The notes: generated by a model not told the origin, from the sequence alone. Shown: positions 43,108-54,509, numbered from the stretch's first letter. The stretch: DNA of 64,000 nt from Prostheceraeus crozeri (GCA_907163375.1 CAJQUW010001430.1:62001-126000); one strand, 5' to 3'. A program made the numbers and translations.

Positions 43108-43933
43108 TTAATCGCTTCGTTGAACCTTCGATGGCGGTGGATGGGGAAGGTATTTGGCCGGCAGTTTCCGCTTGCGGTGGCGCAATTCCCTAATGTTAAC
43201 ATCATGCTTGATAGAGATGTGTAGGCAGCGCAACTCTGCCATCGCTCCATCGTAGCACTCGAATGTGGTGTCCAGGTCCTCACTTTCAATTATTATATTG
43301 TCCACAATTCTGCTGTTGACGACGGAAAGGTGGAGCGTTGTTCGTCTCTCTTTCTTTTGACTTTTAGTGAGGCTTATTTTGAGTTGCTCAAGTTTTAACT
43401 TGAACGTCTCTTCCTGAGCTTTTAGTGTCTTTATGTAGGTGGCCTGCTCAGTGACACGTTTTTTCGCTGCTAAGCGCTCTTTCGCGGAAAGGTTCCAAAT
43501 TTAGAATTTGCGTCTTCAGGGCCCGAATCTGAGCTACCTGACCCTTGAGATGAAAATTTTCGTCCCTAACAGCCGAACATTCGTTCTGACAACGAGCCAG
43601 TTCGTCCTTCAATTTGGTAAGTGCGTACTCCTGGCTCACTTTTGCGACCTGGGCATCTTTGTTCCAGGTCGCTGTGTGCTGCTTGATCCCCTTCTTTACT
43701 GGGGAAGACTGCTGCGTGATCGCTTTCATTATAGGGGAAGACTGGTTTGATGGTTTTCCTATGTCTTCCACTATCCTATCATTGACGACCTCCTCAGAAT
43801 CGGAGTCGTCTGAGATTTCCGATCCACTTAGTTGTTCTGTAGTGGTCGGTGCAGCAGGAGATAAAATATTTGCGATCGCATCTTGTAGCGCTGCGTCTAG
43901 ATCGACTGTTGTTTCGAAGTAGGGTGCGATCAC
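43108..43933 (-). pseudogene. Coiled-coil protein at E1 right end
   Basis: About 275 residues over one frameshift near 43495. An acidic N-terminal part (GSEISDDSDSEEVVND) leads into long heptad-like stretches (TKLKDELARCQNECSAVRDE, KAQEETFKLKLEQLKISLTK) and a basic end (RELRHRKRKLPAKYLPHPPP). The start codon is not resolved; the frame remains open upstream of 43933. No homologue is visible in the part of E2 seen. It may be a structural or regulatory accessory protein. Confidence 0.4.
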
Positions 43934-43939
43934 TTTGCC

Positions 43940-44499
43940 GATGTGCGATGTTGTATAATTACTAGCCTTCTTGATCGGACATAAGGCGTGAGCGGCGTAA
44001 AATGCCTAATAGTCGTTGCCTTTTAAAAATTTTAGGCGATGTGTGCAGCCGGAAACAACACCTCTTTCTTCATGAATATGAGGCGTGTTTTTGTATTTAT
44101 TTATGTGGCGTTTAAATTCGCCGCCTCTCTTAATTTCTGCGTAAGAACATTTTTTGAATAAAAACCTGGAATTTCCTCCCATTTTTTGTAAAGGAAGGAT
44201 GAAATAGAATTACTACTTATATCATTTATATTTTTAACGAATGAATACATTGACAATCATTTTAAAAATCCAACTAATATGTCATTCAATACTTGAGGAT
44301 AGACAAGCTAGGCTGATGAATCCGTTACAGGCACTACTCAGAGGGGATCTTATCCCGACTCCAAGGCCTCGGCCCTCAAATCCAACCTCCCGCGGACAGA
44401 GCGTGCGTCGTACACTGTGTTGGTATTCAGACCCCGATTTTGACATGAAAACCGGTGGAGTTATTTACATCAGGAAGCAAGTCTCGAGCCGAATCTCGC
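43940..44499. other. No supported gene
   Basis: AT-rich at first, then moderately GC-rich. A 91-codon open frame (44241-44516) has no support. It leads into the subterminal linker. Confidence 0.5.
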
Positions 44500-44990
44500 C
44501 TCTGACAACTTTATAAAGGTCTTTATTGAAATCAGAAGGCTTGAAAACCCCGAAAAATTGCCAAAAATAGCGAATTTTAATGTTGCATCATTTAGTACTA
44601 CTTATGAAATAGTCTGTAAATATAGGTCTGATCAATAGCTATCGAACCTTTTTTGAATCAACTCAATCGGTGTACTAGAACCGAAGATACACCGTTTATA
44701 AGTATTGGACCTACTTGATCAAAGTTATCACGAGCCATATACTGGCTAACCTTTAAGTCTGACGCCTTAGCTGATATCAGCAATGAAATTTTCTAAGTCG
44801 GAAACCTGATTTTGAAGTTTCCGATGCTATCATCGGAGCTCCGGAGAGACAACCTACCTCTGTCAATCTCTCGTCTTAATGAGATTTTTCATTCGGTTGC
44901 CAGCTTATATGGTTTGTGGCGATCAGCTGATGAAGTAATCTCAATCATCCAAAACTTTAAACGCTTCTATCTCCGATTCTAGAGGTCCGA
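44500..44990. repeat. Subterminal linker of E1
   Basis: Diverged copy of 15540-16090, with GACGCCTTAGCTGA.ATCAGC and GAAATTTTCTAAGT in common, ending at the start of the right terminal repeat. Confidence 0.7.
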
Positions 44991-45741
44991 TTAAGCTGGA
45001 AATCACCCTACCGATGCAGAGTTCGACGCTGATTCCAAATCTGGTCTCAGATCTGCCATTGGAGCTGCCGTTTAGCCGCTAGAGCCCAAAACATCCCAAA
45101 TTCGCCGTTAACTCTGTCGTTTTTTCGCCAATTTTCAATATTTCCCAAATCTTAAATGGCGTCTCACATCTAAACGAAGGCAGATATGGACAAGCCGTTT
45201 CTTCCACTGAATTTGTCTCACTCTTATAGCTTTCAAACGACCTATTGCACGATTTTCTACGATCACTAGAACCAGAGTTGGAAGCAACGCTGCCGAGGGG
45301 GGGGGTAGGGTGGTCCAAAATACAAAATTTCCGAAATCGCTTTCACTCCCATAACGCCCTTGTTCCAAATGCTAAATACAGTCTGTGATTGAATTTTGAG
45401 GACTATTGCATCAAATTAAGAGGTCGCGCTCAAGTAATAGATATGATTACTATAATAGTTTACACATTGATTTTTTTCTGATTTTCAAATTCACACTTTT
45501 AAAATTGAACATCATACTAATAGCCTATAAGCTAACAAATCTGATATGTATTTATTTAGCTTTTGCTTGATTATGTAAAAGACAGAAAACAAATATATTT
45601 GAATTACGAAAAATGAGTATATTTCAGAAATATTCAAACTATGCTGTCAATACTACTTTAATATCTAAGAGCATAATACACACACAACTGTAATTCTTAC
45701 CAAGTAGGCTACATAAACAAGTTAACTTACTAAACGTCCCA

Positions 45742-47801
45742 TCACTTTTTCACAAAAGCAGATTTTTTGAATTCAGAAAACTGCTTTCGATGATGTTCAA
45801 CCGATTGCAGAAGATTTTGCCGCATCTCAGGATCTTTCGTCACCTTGTCACAGTAGTCCTCGATAAGTTTCACGGCACGCTCCGCGCCATCGTTAACAAC
45901 TTTCACGTGCATAACAACATTTCTTGCGAACGAAAAGTCTGCATTTTCGTTCCATGTGTCCACTGGTTCATAAAGCCAGTTTGTGTCAATATTGAGAGCT
46001 TGAAATATGAGCCATGATTTCTGTTCTATGAGGTTGACCAGGCTGACAGTCTCAATAATGAGTTCTAAAAATTTTGGTTTACCTTTCTTCATCACAGATT
46101 GCTTTTGACATGATAGAGGTTTCACTTCAAGTAACCTATTTGCCATTTCGGATTTTGTAGCAGCAGGAACATTAGTTCCAAATAAACTCAGCGTCAACAT
46201 TTCTGGAGTTAAATACCATAGATGATTCTTTAATTTGTCAAGAGCTGCTGTGGCAATCTGAGAATCAATCAGCTTGAATCGATGAAGATCTATATAAAGT
46301 CGAATATCATTCGCTGGAGCATGAGCAGCACACTCAGAGGAATCGAACCATGAAGCTGTATATAACAGACAGTTAAAAATTGCGAGTCTATTCAACTTTT
46401 CAATGAAATCCTCCGAGTAATCAAGTTGACAGGAAAATATCAGCATTTTCCCAAAGTACAGTACTCTTGACATCCACCTTGCGTGATGAATGGGACCAGG
46501 TTTCCTCAACACATCAGGGTTTAGCTCTCCCAGAAGTACCAACGCTACATTGATCATCTCCCTATAATCATCACGACAGAAGCGACCAGGAATATTTTGA
46601 AGACGCTCAATAATTAGATTCTTTCTGATGTTAAGCCATGTTGATTCTGGAAGCCTGACAAGTCTTCCCATCGACTGTCTAATGAGTCCCACTTGTTTTT
46701 GAACGTTTTGAACAATGGATTGTCTGGGGCAGTGGATTTTCCAAAAATAGAAGAGCAGACTACGGCTTCAATAACCTCCATAGTATGATGACAACATGCC
46801 AACCACAGACATTTCCTATTCAAAAGTCGTTCTAATATAACAGCAGCACCGTTGAAAACGCCAGTATTAGAAGAAGTCGTGTCAAAACAAAGTGCAAAGT
46901 GCGAATAATTGTCTTTTGGATAGACCAAACCGATCAGCAACACCTGAAGATGAATGTACATAATTTTATATGATTTATCTAATTTCATAAAATCGTATAC
47001 GCACCTGTCACAGACTTAGTGAGAATTCTTTTTGGAAGCGTGACGGATACATATTCTGTATCAGTTTCCTTGGACGAAGAACTTTTACGCGAATGTTTCA
47101 TGAATGGTTTGTACAACGTGGTAGGCTCATTACCGGCAATATCTTCCTGTTCGCTATTACTAGCGCTACTGTTTTCCATGGTTGTTTCGAGTAGTCGCTT
47201 TCTTTCCTCTTCTTTTTCTCTGCGAATCTCACATTTTTCGTTTCTTTCCTTTTTGCGTTTCTCTTTGAGGCCAAGTTCCACATCTATACCAGACATACGC
47301 TGCTCTCGAACATCTTCACGCTGGATTATCAAGAAGTTGATGTCCTCTTGAATTGTCATTATCTCCAAAGCATTCTGATGTGCTACGTCAAATAACTCCG
47401 GTGAACATAGACTCATGCATACGAGCAGAATCACTTTTCTTGTATTTATTCTTTTTCAAATCATTGTACTTCGTTACCAATCTCGTTAGCTTTGAAATTG
47501 CTTTTTCTGTCATCATTGTTGGTATTCGCGCTCTGTTCCAGAAACCCAAGACCTCTTCTAATGTTGCTTTGCAACTCTCGCGAGCAGTCTGATTCAACTC
47601 TACATGATGATACATGTATTTTAGCAGCACGTCATGTTTAGATGGCAAACCTTGAGTTTTGATGGTTATGGTAGATATTCCGATCAGCCAGCAATCGGAC
47701 CTGATCGTAGCTTTCGAGCCATATCTACAAAGAAAATATCGATATTGAATATAGGTACATGTACTGCGACAGGATATGCATGTGTACAGCAAGTGTTTCA
47801 T
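45742..47801 (-). pseudogene. Broken transposase-like gene of a widespread invertebrate family
   Basis: Segments in order: ARIPTMMTEKAISKLTRLV (47801-47388), LFDVAHQNALEIM with a charged coiled-coil (47434-46985), CFDTTSSNTGVFNGAAVILE and CLWLACCHHTMEVIEA (46988-46614), and an end with NDGAERAVKLIEDYCDKVTK (46692-45742). I recognise these from repeated, mostly unnamed invertebrate sequences. The conserved D in FDTTSSNTG and the HH..E motif suggest an RNase H-like transposase, but the superfamily is not settled. A 60-bp intron with GTGCGT donor and CTTCAG acceptor is at about 47006-46947. Frameshifts (near 47410 and 46650) and a missing middle show it is dead. Confidence 0.6.
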
Positions 47802-48757
47802 TATACATTATCAATTCATGAAAACTTCTATTTTAACCACTAAAAAATATAAAAATATTATTCTGGTAAACAGACATGCAGGGTAATACGAATAAAATCC
47901 CCAACAATAAGTACATGTAATTTTTTATTATTATTTATTTTGTAATGGATTTATTAATTGAACCAACCATCAATATTATATTGCCTAAGATCCCCGAATT
48001 TATTAATTATTTATTCTGTAACGAATCGCTTAAGAAACATTCGTTTGCCGGCAGGTGTGATATGTTGATGGCTGAGATCCATTACTTGTTAGTCTATACA
48101 TATGGATGAATAATATGTGGTTGAACAAATGCGTTACTTCATTATATCTTTGCTGAGAAAATATAGTTAGCTTATCATTAGGTAGATATCATCTCTTATT
48201 GTTGGATAAGAATTTTTCTATCACTATCGGCTCGAGTTTATACATGTACAATTAGATGATCTCAAATAAACTCACCTTGATTGCACGGATTGATGAACAG
48301 TTGATACGAGTGTGTACGAAACAGGGTGTAGATAGCAGTCGGAGAAAAACACAAGACGAGTTCAATGTACAGTATAAGCTTATTCAGGCCGACACCTCAG
48401 GGAACGAATGGCATTGAAAGCGCAAGATAACTGAACTCTATTATGTGAAAGGTGTATTTGACCGCTCGGTTGCAAGTTCTTTAATCAATAAATCATTTCC
48501 TTCCATTCTGTTCACTCATAGACGTGCGCTTCATACAGAAGTGACTCATAACACGCAAGAAGTTGTATTACGATTCATAAAATGACGCTCGAAGAAACGC
48601 GAAGTCTGACTACTCCTGAATTCGATACTTGGGCGCGACCGCTAAATACTCTCCGATGGAGCTGAAATTTGAACTGGAATTCCAAAACATGAATTGGAAC
48701 AAGAAAATAAAGGGAGCGAGGCGAATTTTGAATGTTTTATTTTTCCCGAATATTTGT
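47802..48757. other. 5' region of the inserted transposon, no gene
   Basis: AT-rich sequence upstream of the broken transposase-like gene; nothing further is recognised. Confidence 0.5.
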
Positions 48758-49219
48758 GGACCACCCTAGGGGGGGGACGTCCTCAAAATTTTTTCTCTCC
48801 GATGGCTTTCAAATTCACTCTACCGATGCGGAATTTGACGCTGAATCCGAATCTGCCCTCCGTTTTCTCGTCCGATGCTTCGTTTTGGCTCTACAGCCCA
48901 AAACATTCCAAATTCGCCGTTAACTCTGTCGTTTTTCCGAAAAATTATGAACATTTTTTCTCTCCGATGGCTTTCAAATTCACCATGCCCATGCGGAATT
49001 TCACGCTGAATCCAAATCTGACCTCCGTTTTTACATCCGAACCTTCGGTCGCACGCGAATTTTACAAATTCTAACTTTGCCGGTTTTCACCCATTTCCAA
49101 AATCTGAATCTCTAACACGACAACCTGGTCGGCCGCCCAAGTCAACCTGGACGCTCGGCCAAGACAGTCTCTCCCGAGGGGAGGCGCTGTGTTTATTGTG
49201 GAGGTTTACTTACTACTCT

Positions 49220-49225
49220 TAGTTT
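49220..49225. other. Right target-site duplication of E1 (TAGTTT)
   Basis: It directly follows the right terminus ...TTACTTACTACTCT; see the left partner at 23901. Confidence 0.6.
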
Positions 49226-49533
49226 ACGAGTATAGGCATATAGGCTATGTCATACGCCTATACATACCTACATGCAGCCAACCAAGGCCCTGGATGGTTA
49301 CCAAATGCAAAACTAGAAGATGTTATACGGTAATAATTTACAACAGGATCTCTAAATCATTCAATCTAGACTTAGTCAATAGTTGGTAACCTGCGTTCTA
49401 CAGAGTTATAGCTTAAACCTAGCTACCTAAAAAGTAGGCCTTAGGCCTGTAGTCTAACTACCGATGCATCACTGTTTATTGCTCACAGGTTTGCACTAAA
49501 ATTACCAGCTTAATACCTAGGCCATCACAATCG
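49226..49533. other. Host spacer between E1 and E2
   Basis: About 310 bp with AGGCCTTAGGCCT and no gene. 49280-49400 resembles, inverted, the sequence just left of E1. Confidence 0.6.
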
Positions 49534-49556
49534 GTCGGCAGTAGTAATAAAACGGC

Positions 49557-49852
49557 GAACACCCGACCGGCGGCCCCCCTCTGGAACGTCAGAGTTGCAA
49601 GAGGTTGCGCTCTCCAAGGTGTCGTGGTGTGCCGGCCAGGCTGGAGTGGTGTGCCGGCCAGGCTGCGAGTCCGCTCCCATCGTGTTTCTCGTCAAACGTT
49701 GGGTGAACACCCGACCGGCGCCCCCCCTCTGGAACGTCAGAGTTGCCAGAGGTTGCGCTCTCCAAGGTGTCGTGGTGTGCCGGCCAGGCTGGCGTGGTGT
49801 GCCGGCCAGGCTGCGAGGCCGCTCCCATCGTGTTTCTCGTCAAACGTTGGGT
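49557..49852 (+). repeat. Two 148-bp direct repeats at the E2 left end
   Basis: GAACACCCGACCGGCG starts each unit (49557 and 49705) and a third partial copy at 49853. Inside each unit GTGTGCCGGCCAGGCTG occurs twice. Very GC-rich compared with the rest. Confidence 0.9.
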
Positions 49853-49899
49853 GAACACCCGACCGGCGCCCCCCCCTCCCCTCGATAAAACGACAGAGT

Positions 49900-50520
49900 G
49901 TCGTGGTGGACTTGGGCGACCGCCAGGTTTTGACTTGGTGCTATAGCGTGTTAGGATTTTCGTGAAATCTGATAAATTTTGTGTTGAAAATGGGATGTTT
50001 CGAGTGGAAGCAGTACTCGGAGGACTTTGCAAATGTGATTTTTGGACTCAGCGTGAAATTCTGCATCTGTGGTTTGATTTCCAGCTCAATCGGCGAGAAA
50101 AAATGTTCAACTTCGGAAAAACGACAGAGTTAGAATGTGGGTTGGTTTTGGGCTGTAGAGTCAAAACGAAGCATCGGATGGGAAAACGGAGGCCAGATTC
50201 CGATTCAGCGTCAAATTCTGCATCTGTATGGTGAATTTGAAAGCAATCGGAGAGAAAAAAGTTTCGCTGACGTCCCCGCGGCACCGATCTTCCAATTTTG
50301 GTTCTAGTGATCGTAGAAAGCTCGTTTGAAAGCTAAGAGTGAGACAAATTCAGTGAAAGAAACGGCTTGTTCATATCTGTCTTCGTTTAGATGTGAGACG
50401 CCATTCAAGATTTGGGAGATTGGCGAAAAAACGACAGAGTTAGAATTTCACAAGAAACAGCTCCAGCGGGCGAACGAAGGCTCGGATTGGTAAATGGAGG
50501 CCAGATTTGGAATCAGCTTG
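49900..50520. repeat. E2 subterminal repeat region
   Basis: Single degenerate units of the same subterminal repeat as in E0 and E1 (GAGACGCCATTCAAGATTTG, GAAAAAACGACAGAG, GACGTCCCCGCGGCACCGAT), leading into the promoter. Confidence 0.8.
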
Positions 50521-50542
50521 GTGTTATTGTCTAATGAGGATC

Positions 50543-50640
50543 ATCATCCAATGAGAATCAAGCAATTCTCTATAAATAGCGAGCCTTCCACAGTGGGAAT
50601 CATGCCATCGTTGAATCGCACGAGTGACGGACGCCCCCCA
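50543..50640 (+). promoter_or_regulatory. Left-end promoter of E2, leader cut by a deletion
   Basis: CCAATGAG near 50548 and TATAAATAG at 50571-50579 are kept. At GTGACGGACGC the leader is joined directly to the middle of the exonuclease gene, so the intron gene and RING ORF are gone. Confidence 0.75.
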
Positions 50641-50901
50641 GTATTTCCCAATCTAATCATTGATGATATTTTGCTCCCGCCATGGGATAGTAGAGTGAAT
50701 CAACATTATCATGAAGTCACGAAACGTTTTAAGGATTTGTGTGTTCCTATTTTGTCTGTTCGTTGTAGTAGCTACGTTCATAACCAATGCTTCTTTCCTC
50801 CTTACCTCAACACTGCCAAAGTCCTGTATGGTTATCATTGCTTGCTGTATGCTAGTTACCAGCTGTATCTATTTTATCTGTTTCAAACCATTGATTTATA
50901 A
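50641..50901 (+). pseudogene. Exonuclease-like gene, 3' fragment (E2)
   Basis: Only the C-terminal half remains (FPNLIIDDILLPPWDSRVNQ to FQTIDL), including H-x4-D (YHCLLYASY, with D changed to A). It cannot be active. It is nearly identical to the E0 sequence, closer than to E1. Confidence 0.85.
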
Positions 50902-51030
50902 TGCATGCTTGTTACAGTCATTCAATAAATGTTACTATGAGAAGAGTTGTTGTGTTCATGCAATGGATAGGTTAGATGAAGGGCGATCATGTCTTTCTCA
51001 AACGACTGCGGAACATTACATTTATATAGG

Positions 51031-51391
51031 CAAAGGAGATGTTCAAGATTATGTGATAAATTTTCATAAAGATGAGACCGACATCGAAGCAGTGGTCGAT
51101 GATGCTAGCACTCTATTTCTAGAGTTAATGAATACATTCTCTGATAGCATTGTCATGGCGCGATTAGTTGCGAAAGTTAAGTTTAGTCATTTTGGAAAGG
51201 AAGAGGTGGAGAGTCGCTCTTTCCATTTTGCTTCTTATTCAATGGAAGTGGTAGATCACCCCGAAGAATTTTTTAAAAGACATATGATAAAAATTGCTGA
51301 ACGTCTTAACGCATTTAACCATCATGGCAGCAGTCCAGTGATTGAAGCGATTTTAGATATTCACATTCAACTTTCTATAAAGAAAAATTGA
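51031..51391 (+). CDS. Protein resembling the PolB N-terminal module (E2 copy)
   Basis: Open frame through VQDYVINFHKDETDIEAVVD and FHFASYSMEVVDHPEEFFKR to ERLNAFNHHGSSPVIEAILD and IHIQLSIKKN. The start is not clear: an upstream in-frame ATG lies at 50964 and a possible splice acceptor TATAG is near 51030. It matches 26523-26907 and the PolB N-terminal part, and ends 2 nt before the next ATG. Confidence 0.5.
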
Positions 51392-51393
51392 AA

Positions 51394-51750
51394 ATGCAGT
51401 GGTACTTGATTGTAGCACAACTGGTTTTCGAGCTATGTCTGATCACTCTCGAAGTATATTCCTTCTGTACATGCGTCTATTATTTAGAAAAGGCTAGCAA
51501 ATTCATATCTTAAAAAGGACTTGCTATAGACATCAGTAACGGTGAAACTATGTGTTGCGATGTATGCAAGCGAAAGGATGGAAATGAAAAGCGCATCTTC
51601 AGGAGATGTAAGCATGCTTTTTGTCAACGCTGTTTCATACGTAATTGCATTCAACTTTGCAAATGTAACCACTGTGATATTGCTCATTTCGAGTGTCACT
51701 TATGCCGCAATAGTTCGCACCTATGCAAATGTGGTAAAGACAGGTTTTAG
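51394..51750 (+). pseudogene. Membrane-anchored RING-like protein (E2 copy)
   Basis: Homologue of 26910-27233 with one in-frame TAA (51511-51513) between the membrane segment and the zinc domain. The zinc domain (CDVCKRKDG, CKHAFCQRC, CNHC, CHLC) is intact, and the C-terminus is longer than in E1 with an extra CKCGK. Confidence 0.6.
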
Positions 51751-51769
51751 CAAAGACTAACACGAAAAA

Positions 51770-52135
51770 ATGGCGAAACGTAAAATGACGAAGCGTAAAA
51801 GTCAAAAGTCTTCAAAGTTTTCTTCAGCCATTCAAGCTCTCCGACGAATGAAAGCAAATCAGCGATACAATGCTATACGACATGCTAACGATAAATTCAT
51901 TCGTGAAATTATTTCTCATGTGAGAAAGTTGAGGACGAAGAAATTAGCACCAAAACAACGAAAGTTACTTATTCGATATGCTACAAAATTGCGTTTCATC
52001 TCCAATCCTAAAGTCACCCTTCAAAGAATGAGGGAAACTCTAACACAAAAGGGCGGTTTCCTTCCAGCGTTACTACCGATGCTAGCTCCTATCGTGGGCA
52101 ACGTATTGGGTAATATATTTGGCTCTAGACGTTAA
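51770..52135 (+). CDS. Basic protein with C-terminal amphipathic segment (E2 copy)
   Basis: 121 residues from MAKRKMTKRKSQKSSKF to LGNIFGSRR, with TQKGGFLPALLPMLAPIVG. Co-linear with 27269-27634 and open, consistent with a virion-interior protein. Confidence 0.65.
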   Translation: MAKRKMTKRKSQKSSKFSSAIQALRRMKANQRYNAIRHANDKFIREIISHVRKLRTKKLAPKQRKLLIRYATKLRFISNPKVTLQRMRETLTQKGGFLPALLPMLAPIVGNVLGNIFGSRR

Positions 52136-52166
52136 TTATGCAAATGTTGAATCTCAAAGTATTATA

Positions 52167-52784
52167 ATGAATTTCAGACTTCAATGTGATAAAGTTCTGA
52201 CTGTATCAGGTCCATCTCATGCAGGTAAAACTGTTTTCACGCTGAATTTATTGGACAAAAGAAGGGAGTTGTTTAAGGAACCTATCAATCGAGTGATTTG
52301 GTGTTATGGTATTTATCAACCGTCGCTGTTTCAGGAATTGCAAAGTCGTAACTTTATTCGACATGAAGGAATTATTCCCGTGGATAAACTTCAGTCTAAT
52401 GATGTTGTTGTATTGGATGATCTATTAAAAGAAAGTAAGAATTCCAAAGATGTTACAGATATGTTCACTCGCGCAGCACATCATAAAAGGTGCTTTATCA
52501 TCTATATCACACAAAATTTGTTTCCTGATGGAAAAGAAGCTCGTACACGAAACCTGAATACACACTATTATGCTATTTTCAAAAATCCGCGAGATAAAAG
52601 TCAATTTGAAATTTTAGCGCGACAAGTTGCACACAGAGGATCAAAAGCCTTAATTGAAATTTTTTAAGCAGCTACTGAAAAACCACACGGTTACTTATTC
52701 ATTGACTTTACGCAAGAGTGTCCGGAAGAATTTAGATTTCGAAGTGATATTTTGAAAACTCCCATGATTATCTACAAACTATGA
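52167..52784 (+). pseudogene. FtsK/HerA-type genome-packaging ATPase (E2 copy)
   Basis: 205 codons from MNFRLQCDKVLTVSGPSHAG. Walker A is GPSHAGKT, Walker B is VVVLDDLL, and YITQNLFPDG follows in the sensor position. A single TAA (52665-52667, probably from CAA) lies 39 codons before the natural end. The next gene's ATG overlaps the terminal TGA. Confidence 0.88.
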
Positions 52785-52897
52785 GTTCTTATTCTCGCAC
52801 GATTGTTATTCCTCAGGATAAATATGTACAATTGACTGCCATGCAGCAAGTAAAGCAACCTCTTGCAAATCAAATGTATAGGAAAGAAATAGATTAA
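52781..52897 (+). pseudogene. 5' fragment of the SR-like-tailed protein gene (E2)
   Basis: MSSYSRTIVIPQDKYVQLTA continues to a stop at 52897. The remainder and the Cys-rich gene are deleted, fusing this region to the integrase 5' end. Confidence 0.7.
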
Positions 52898-53119
52898 AGA
52901 GTTAGGAAAAAGAGGAGGAAAAAGAGTCAGTCGTCATCGGCTGAGCGTTTGAAGTCAATCTATTATGATGTATAAAACATCCAGCAGGATTTGCATTGAT
53001 CAAGAAATTGTCAAAAGCGAGTTGTCTTCCACAATCACAAGTGAAACGATGGTTAAAGGTTCAGGCTACCTATACACTCCACAAACAAGCGAAAAAGAAG
53101 TACCGTACCCGTCATTATG

Positions 53120-54509
53120 CAGGGTGAGTCAAAAAAACGTTATTTACCTTTTGTGGGATATCTGTTATAAGTTACAATAAAATGCAACAACAGGCGGTTA
53201 TGAACATTGAAAAAGCTGCTCCTCACAAGCTGTGGTTACAACAGCGACTCAAACTGAGCACCTTCCTGCTGAATGCAAAGAGAGCATCGTCGAACAAATG
53301 AGTCATAGGCCTTCATGCAGGCGTTAGATGTGAAAGAAGTAATTTCCTCTCGAATGCAGGCTGTCAGTTATCTCGTATTTCTTGGCAGTCGCGCATACAC
53401 TCGGTCTCTTAACGCTCCCCACAGGAAGAAGTCGCAAACAGTAAGGTCTGGAGAACGGGGTGGCCACTCAACTGGTCCTGTTCGACCAATCCACCGACCC
53501 GTCAGATTTTCGTCGAGGATTCTTCGACTTGCGTTGCTGTAGTGGGGAGGGGCTCCATCCTGTTGATAGAATCTGCTCTGGTTTTTGTTTCGTCGCAAGA
53601 AGGGAATAACATGCTGTTTCAGAACATTGCAGTACCGATCGCTGTTCATCGTTAGTTCACTGATGTCGTAACTCAGCACTTCAGTATGGTCTGTCATGGC
53701 CCATACAGTGACAGATCTCCGGTCATGAAGCTTTTTGACGAAAGCTTTAGGGTTCTCAGTGCTCCAGTAGTGCAGATTGTGCTTATTTACAATTCCATTC
53801 ACATGAAAGACAGCTTCGTCGGAAAAAACTATTCGGAGATGGAATTGAAGATGCTGAAGTGAGGAATTGAGGATCCATTGAAAGAAGTCGAGACGTCGGT
53901 CGTGATCGTCATCTGAGAGTTCCTGGACGAAGGTTGGCTTATAGGGATGATACTTTTTCTTATGAAGACAGCGAACGACGCTACTTTGCGAGACTCCAAG
54001 CGTGTTGCTTATGCGACGCGTAGAAACGTTGGGGTCATCTTCAATTATCGGCTTGATGGAGGTAAAGATATCGTCACCTGTAGCCGTCACTGGACGACCA
54101 CTTCCATTTTCACTCTTATTCATATCCCCATACGTAAGGAACCAACGATGGACTGTCGGTGGAGGTGGGGCTTCCTCATGAAATTCATCCATGTATTTTC
54201 TCCTTGCTTCGGACACATTGTTGAATGTAACCGCCCATGCAACAAGCCTTGCCTTCCTTTCCATCATAGTTTGGCATGAATGAAGCACTAAATGAATACT
54301 TGTACATACACTTGTATAAACTATGTACAGAAGCCATTCGTTCGATGATATGAATTCGAATTTTTTTGAACTTAGAGCATTGATTTGGTGCTTGGATATG
54401 GAAAATAAAACCATAGAAATTCAATCAGTCAACTTGAGAAAGAAATCAGAATGACAATTCGGATAGATTTTTCACAAACTTTAAATAACGTTTTTTTTGA
54501 CTCACCCTG
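53120..54509 (-). mobile_element. mariner element, DD41D type
   Basis: 1390 bp with terminal repeats starting CAGGGTGAGTCAAAAAAACG and ending with its complement, flanked by TA on the right (54510-54511) and TG (a changed TA) on the left. It occupies a site that is uninterrupted in E1. Confidence 0.92.
53236..54267 (-). pseudogene. mariner transposase (DD41D)
   Basis: 343 codons from MMERKARLVAWAV with a single in-frame TAA at 53370-53368. A paired helix-turn-helix region precedes the catalytic FSDEAVF, YQQDGAPPHY and SPDLTVCDFFLWG. 41 residues lie between the second and third Asp, as in the rosa-type branch of Tc1/mariner. One stop only, so the insertion is young relative to the decay of its host element. 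Confidence 0.88.

Larger units (their letters stand above)
45306..48768 (-). mobile_element. 3463-bp terminal-inverted-repeat transposon inside the E1 right repeat
   Basis: Ends are TAGGGTGGTCC (45306-45316) and GGACCACCCTA (48758-48768), with weaker inverted similarity further in (CTTGTTCCAA near 45359 and TTGGAACAAG near 48692). It is flanked by G-runs of 9 and 8, consistent with an 8-bp duplication such as hAT elements make, but the homopolymer makes this ambiguous. It carries the broken transposase-like gene at 45742-47801. Confidence 0.75.
23907..49219 (+). mobile_element. E1: near-complete decayed Polinton/Maverick
   Basis: 25.3 kb including a 3463-bp later insertion, so about 21.9 kb originally, at the upper part of the usual Polinton range. 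Ends read AGTAGTAGTAGTAAGTAAACC inward on the left and the inverted AGAGTAGTAAGTAAACC on the right, matching the AG-terminus habit of Polintons. The flanking 6-mers TAGCTT (23901-23906) and TAGTTT (49220-49225) fit a 6-bp target duplication with one change. The gene set (protein-primed PolB, retroviral-type integrase, packaging ATPase, adenain-type protease, capsid protein) is diagnostic. Most genes carry frameshifts or stops. Confidence 0.9.
45001..49219. repeat. Right terminal inverted repeat of E1, interrupted
   Basis: 45001-45305 and 48769-49219 together are the complement of the left repeat with one additional ~155 bp subunit. The break falls inside the G-run, where a transposon (45306-48768) was inserted. 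Confidence 0.85.

Noticed and set aside
49525..50032. Minus-strand frames in the E2 left end
   Set aside because: They follow the two 148-bp direct repeats and show repeat-derived low-complexity peptides.
53315..53542. Plus-strand frames across 53315-54279
   Set aside because: Antisense shadows of the mariner transposase.
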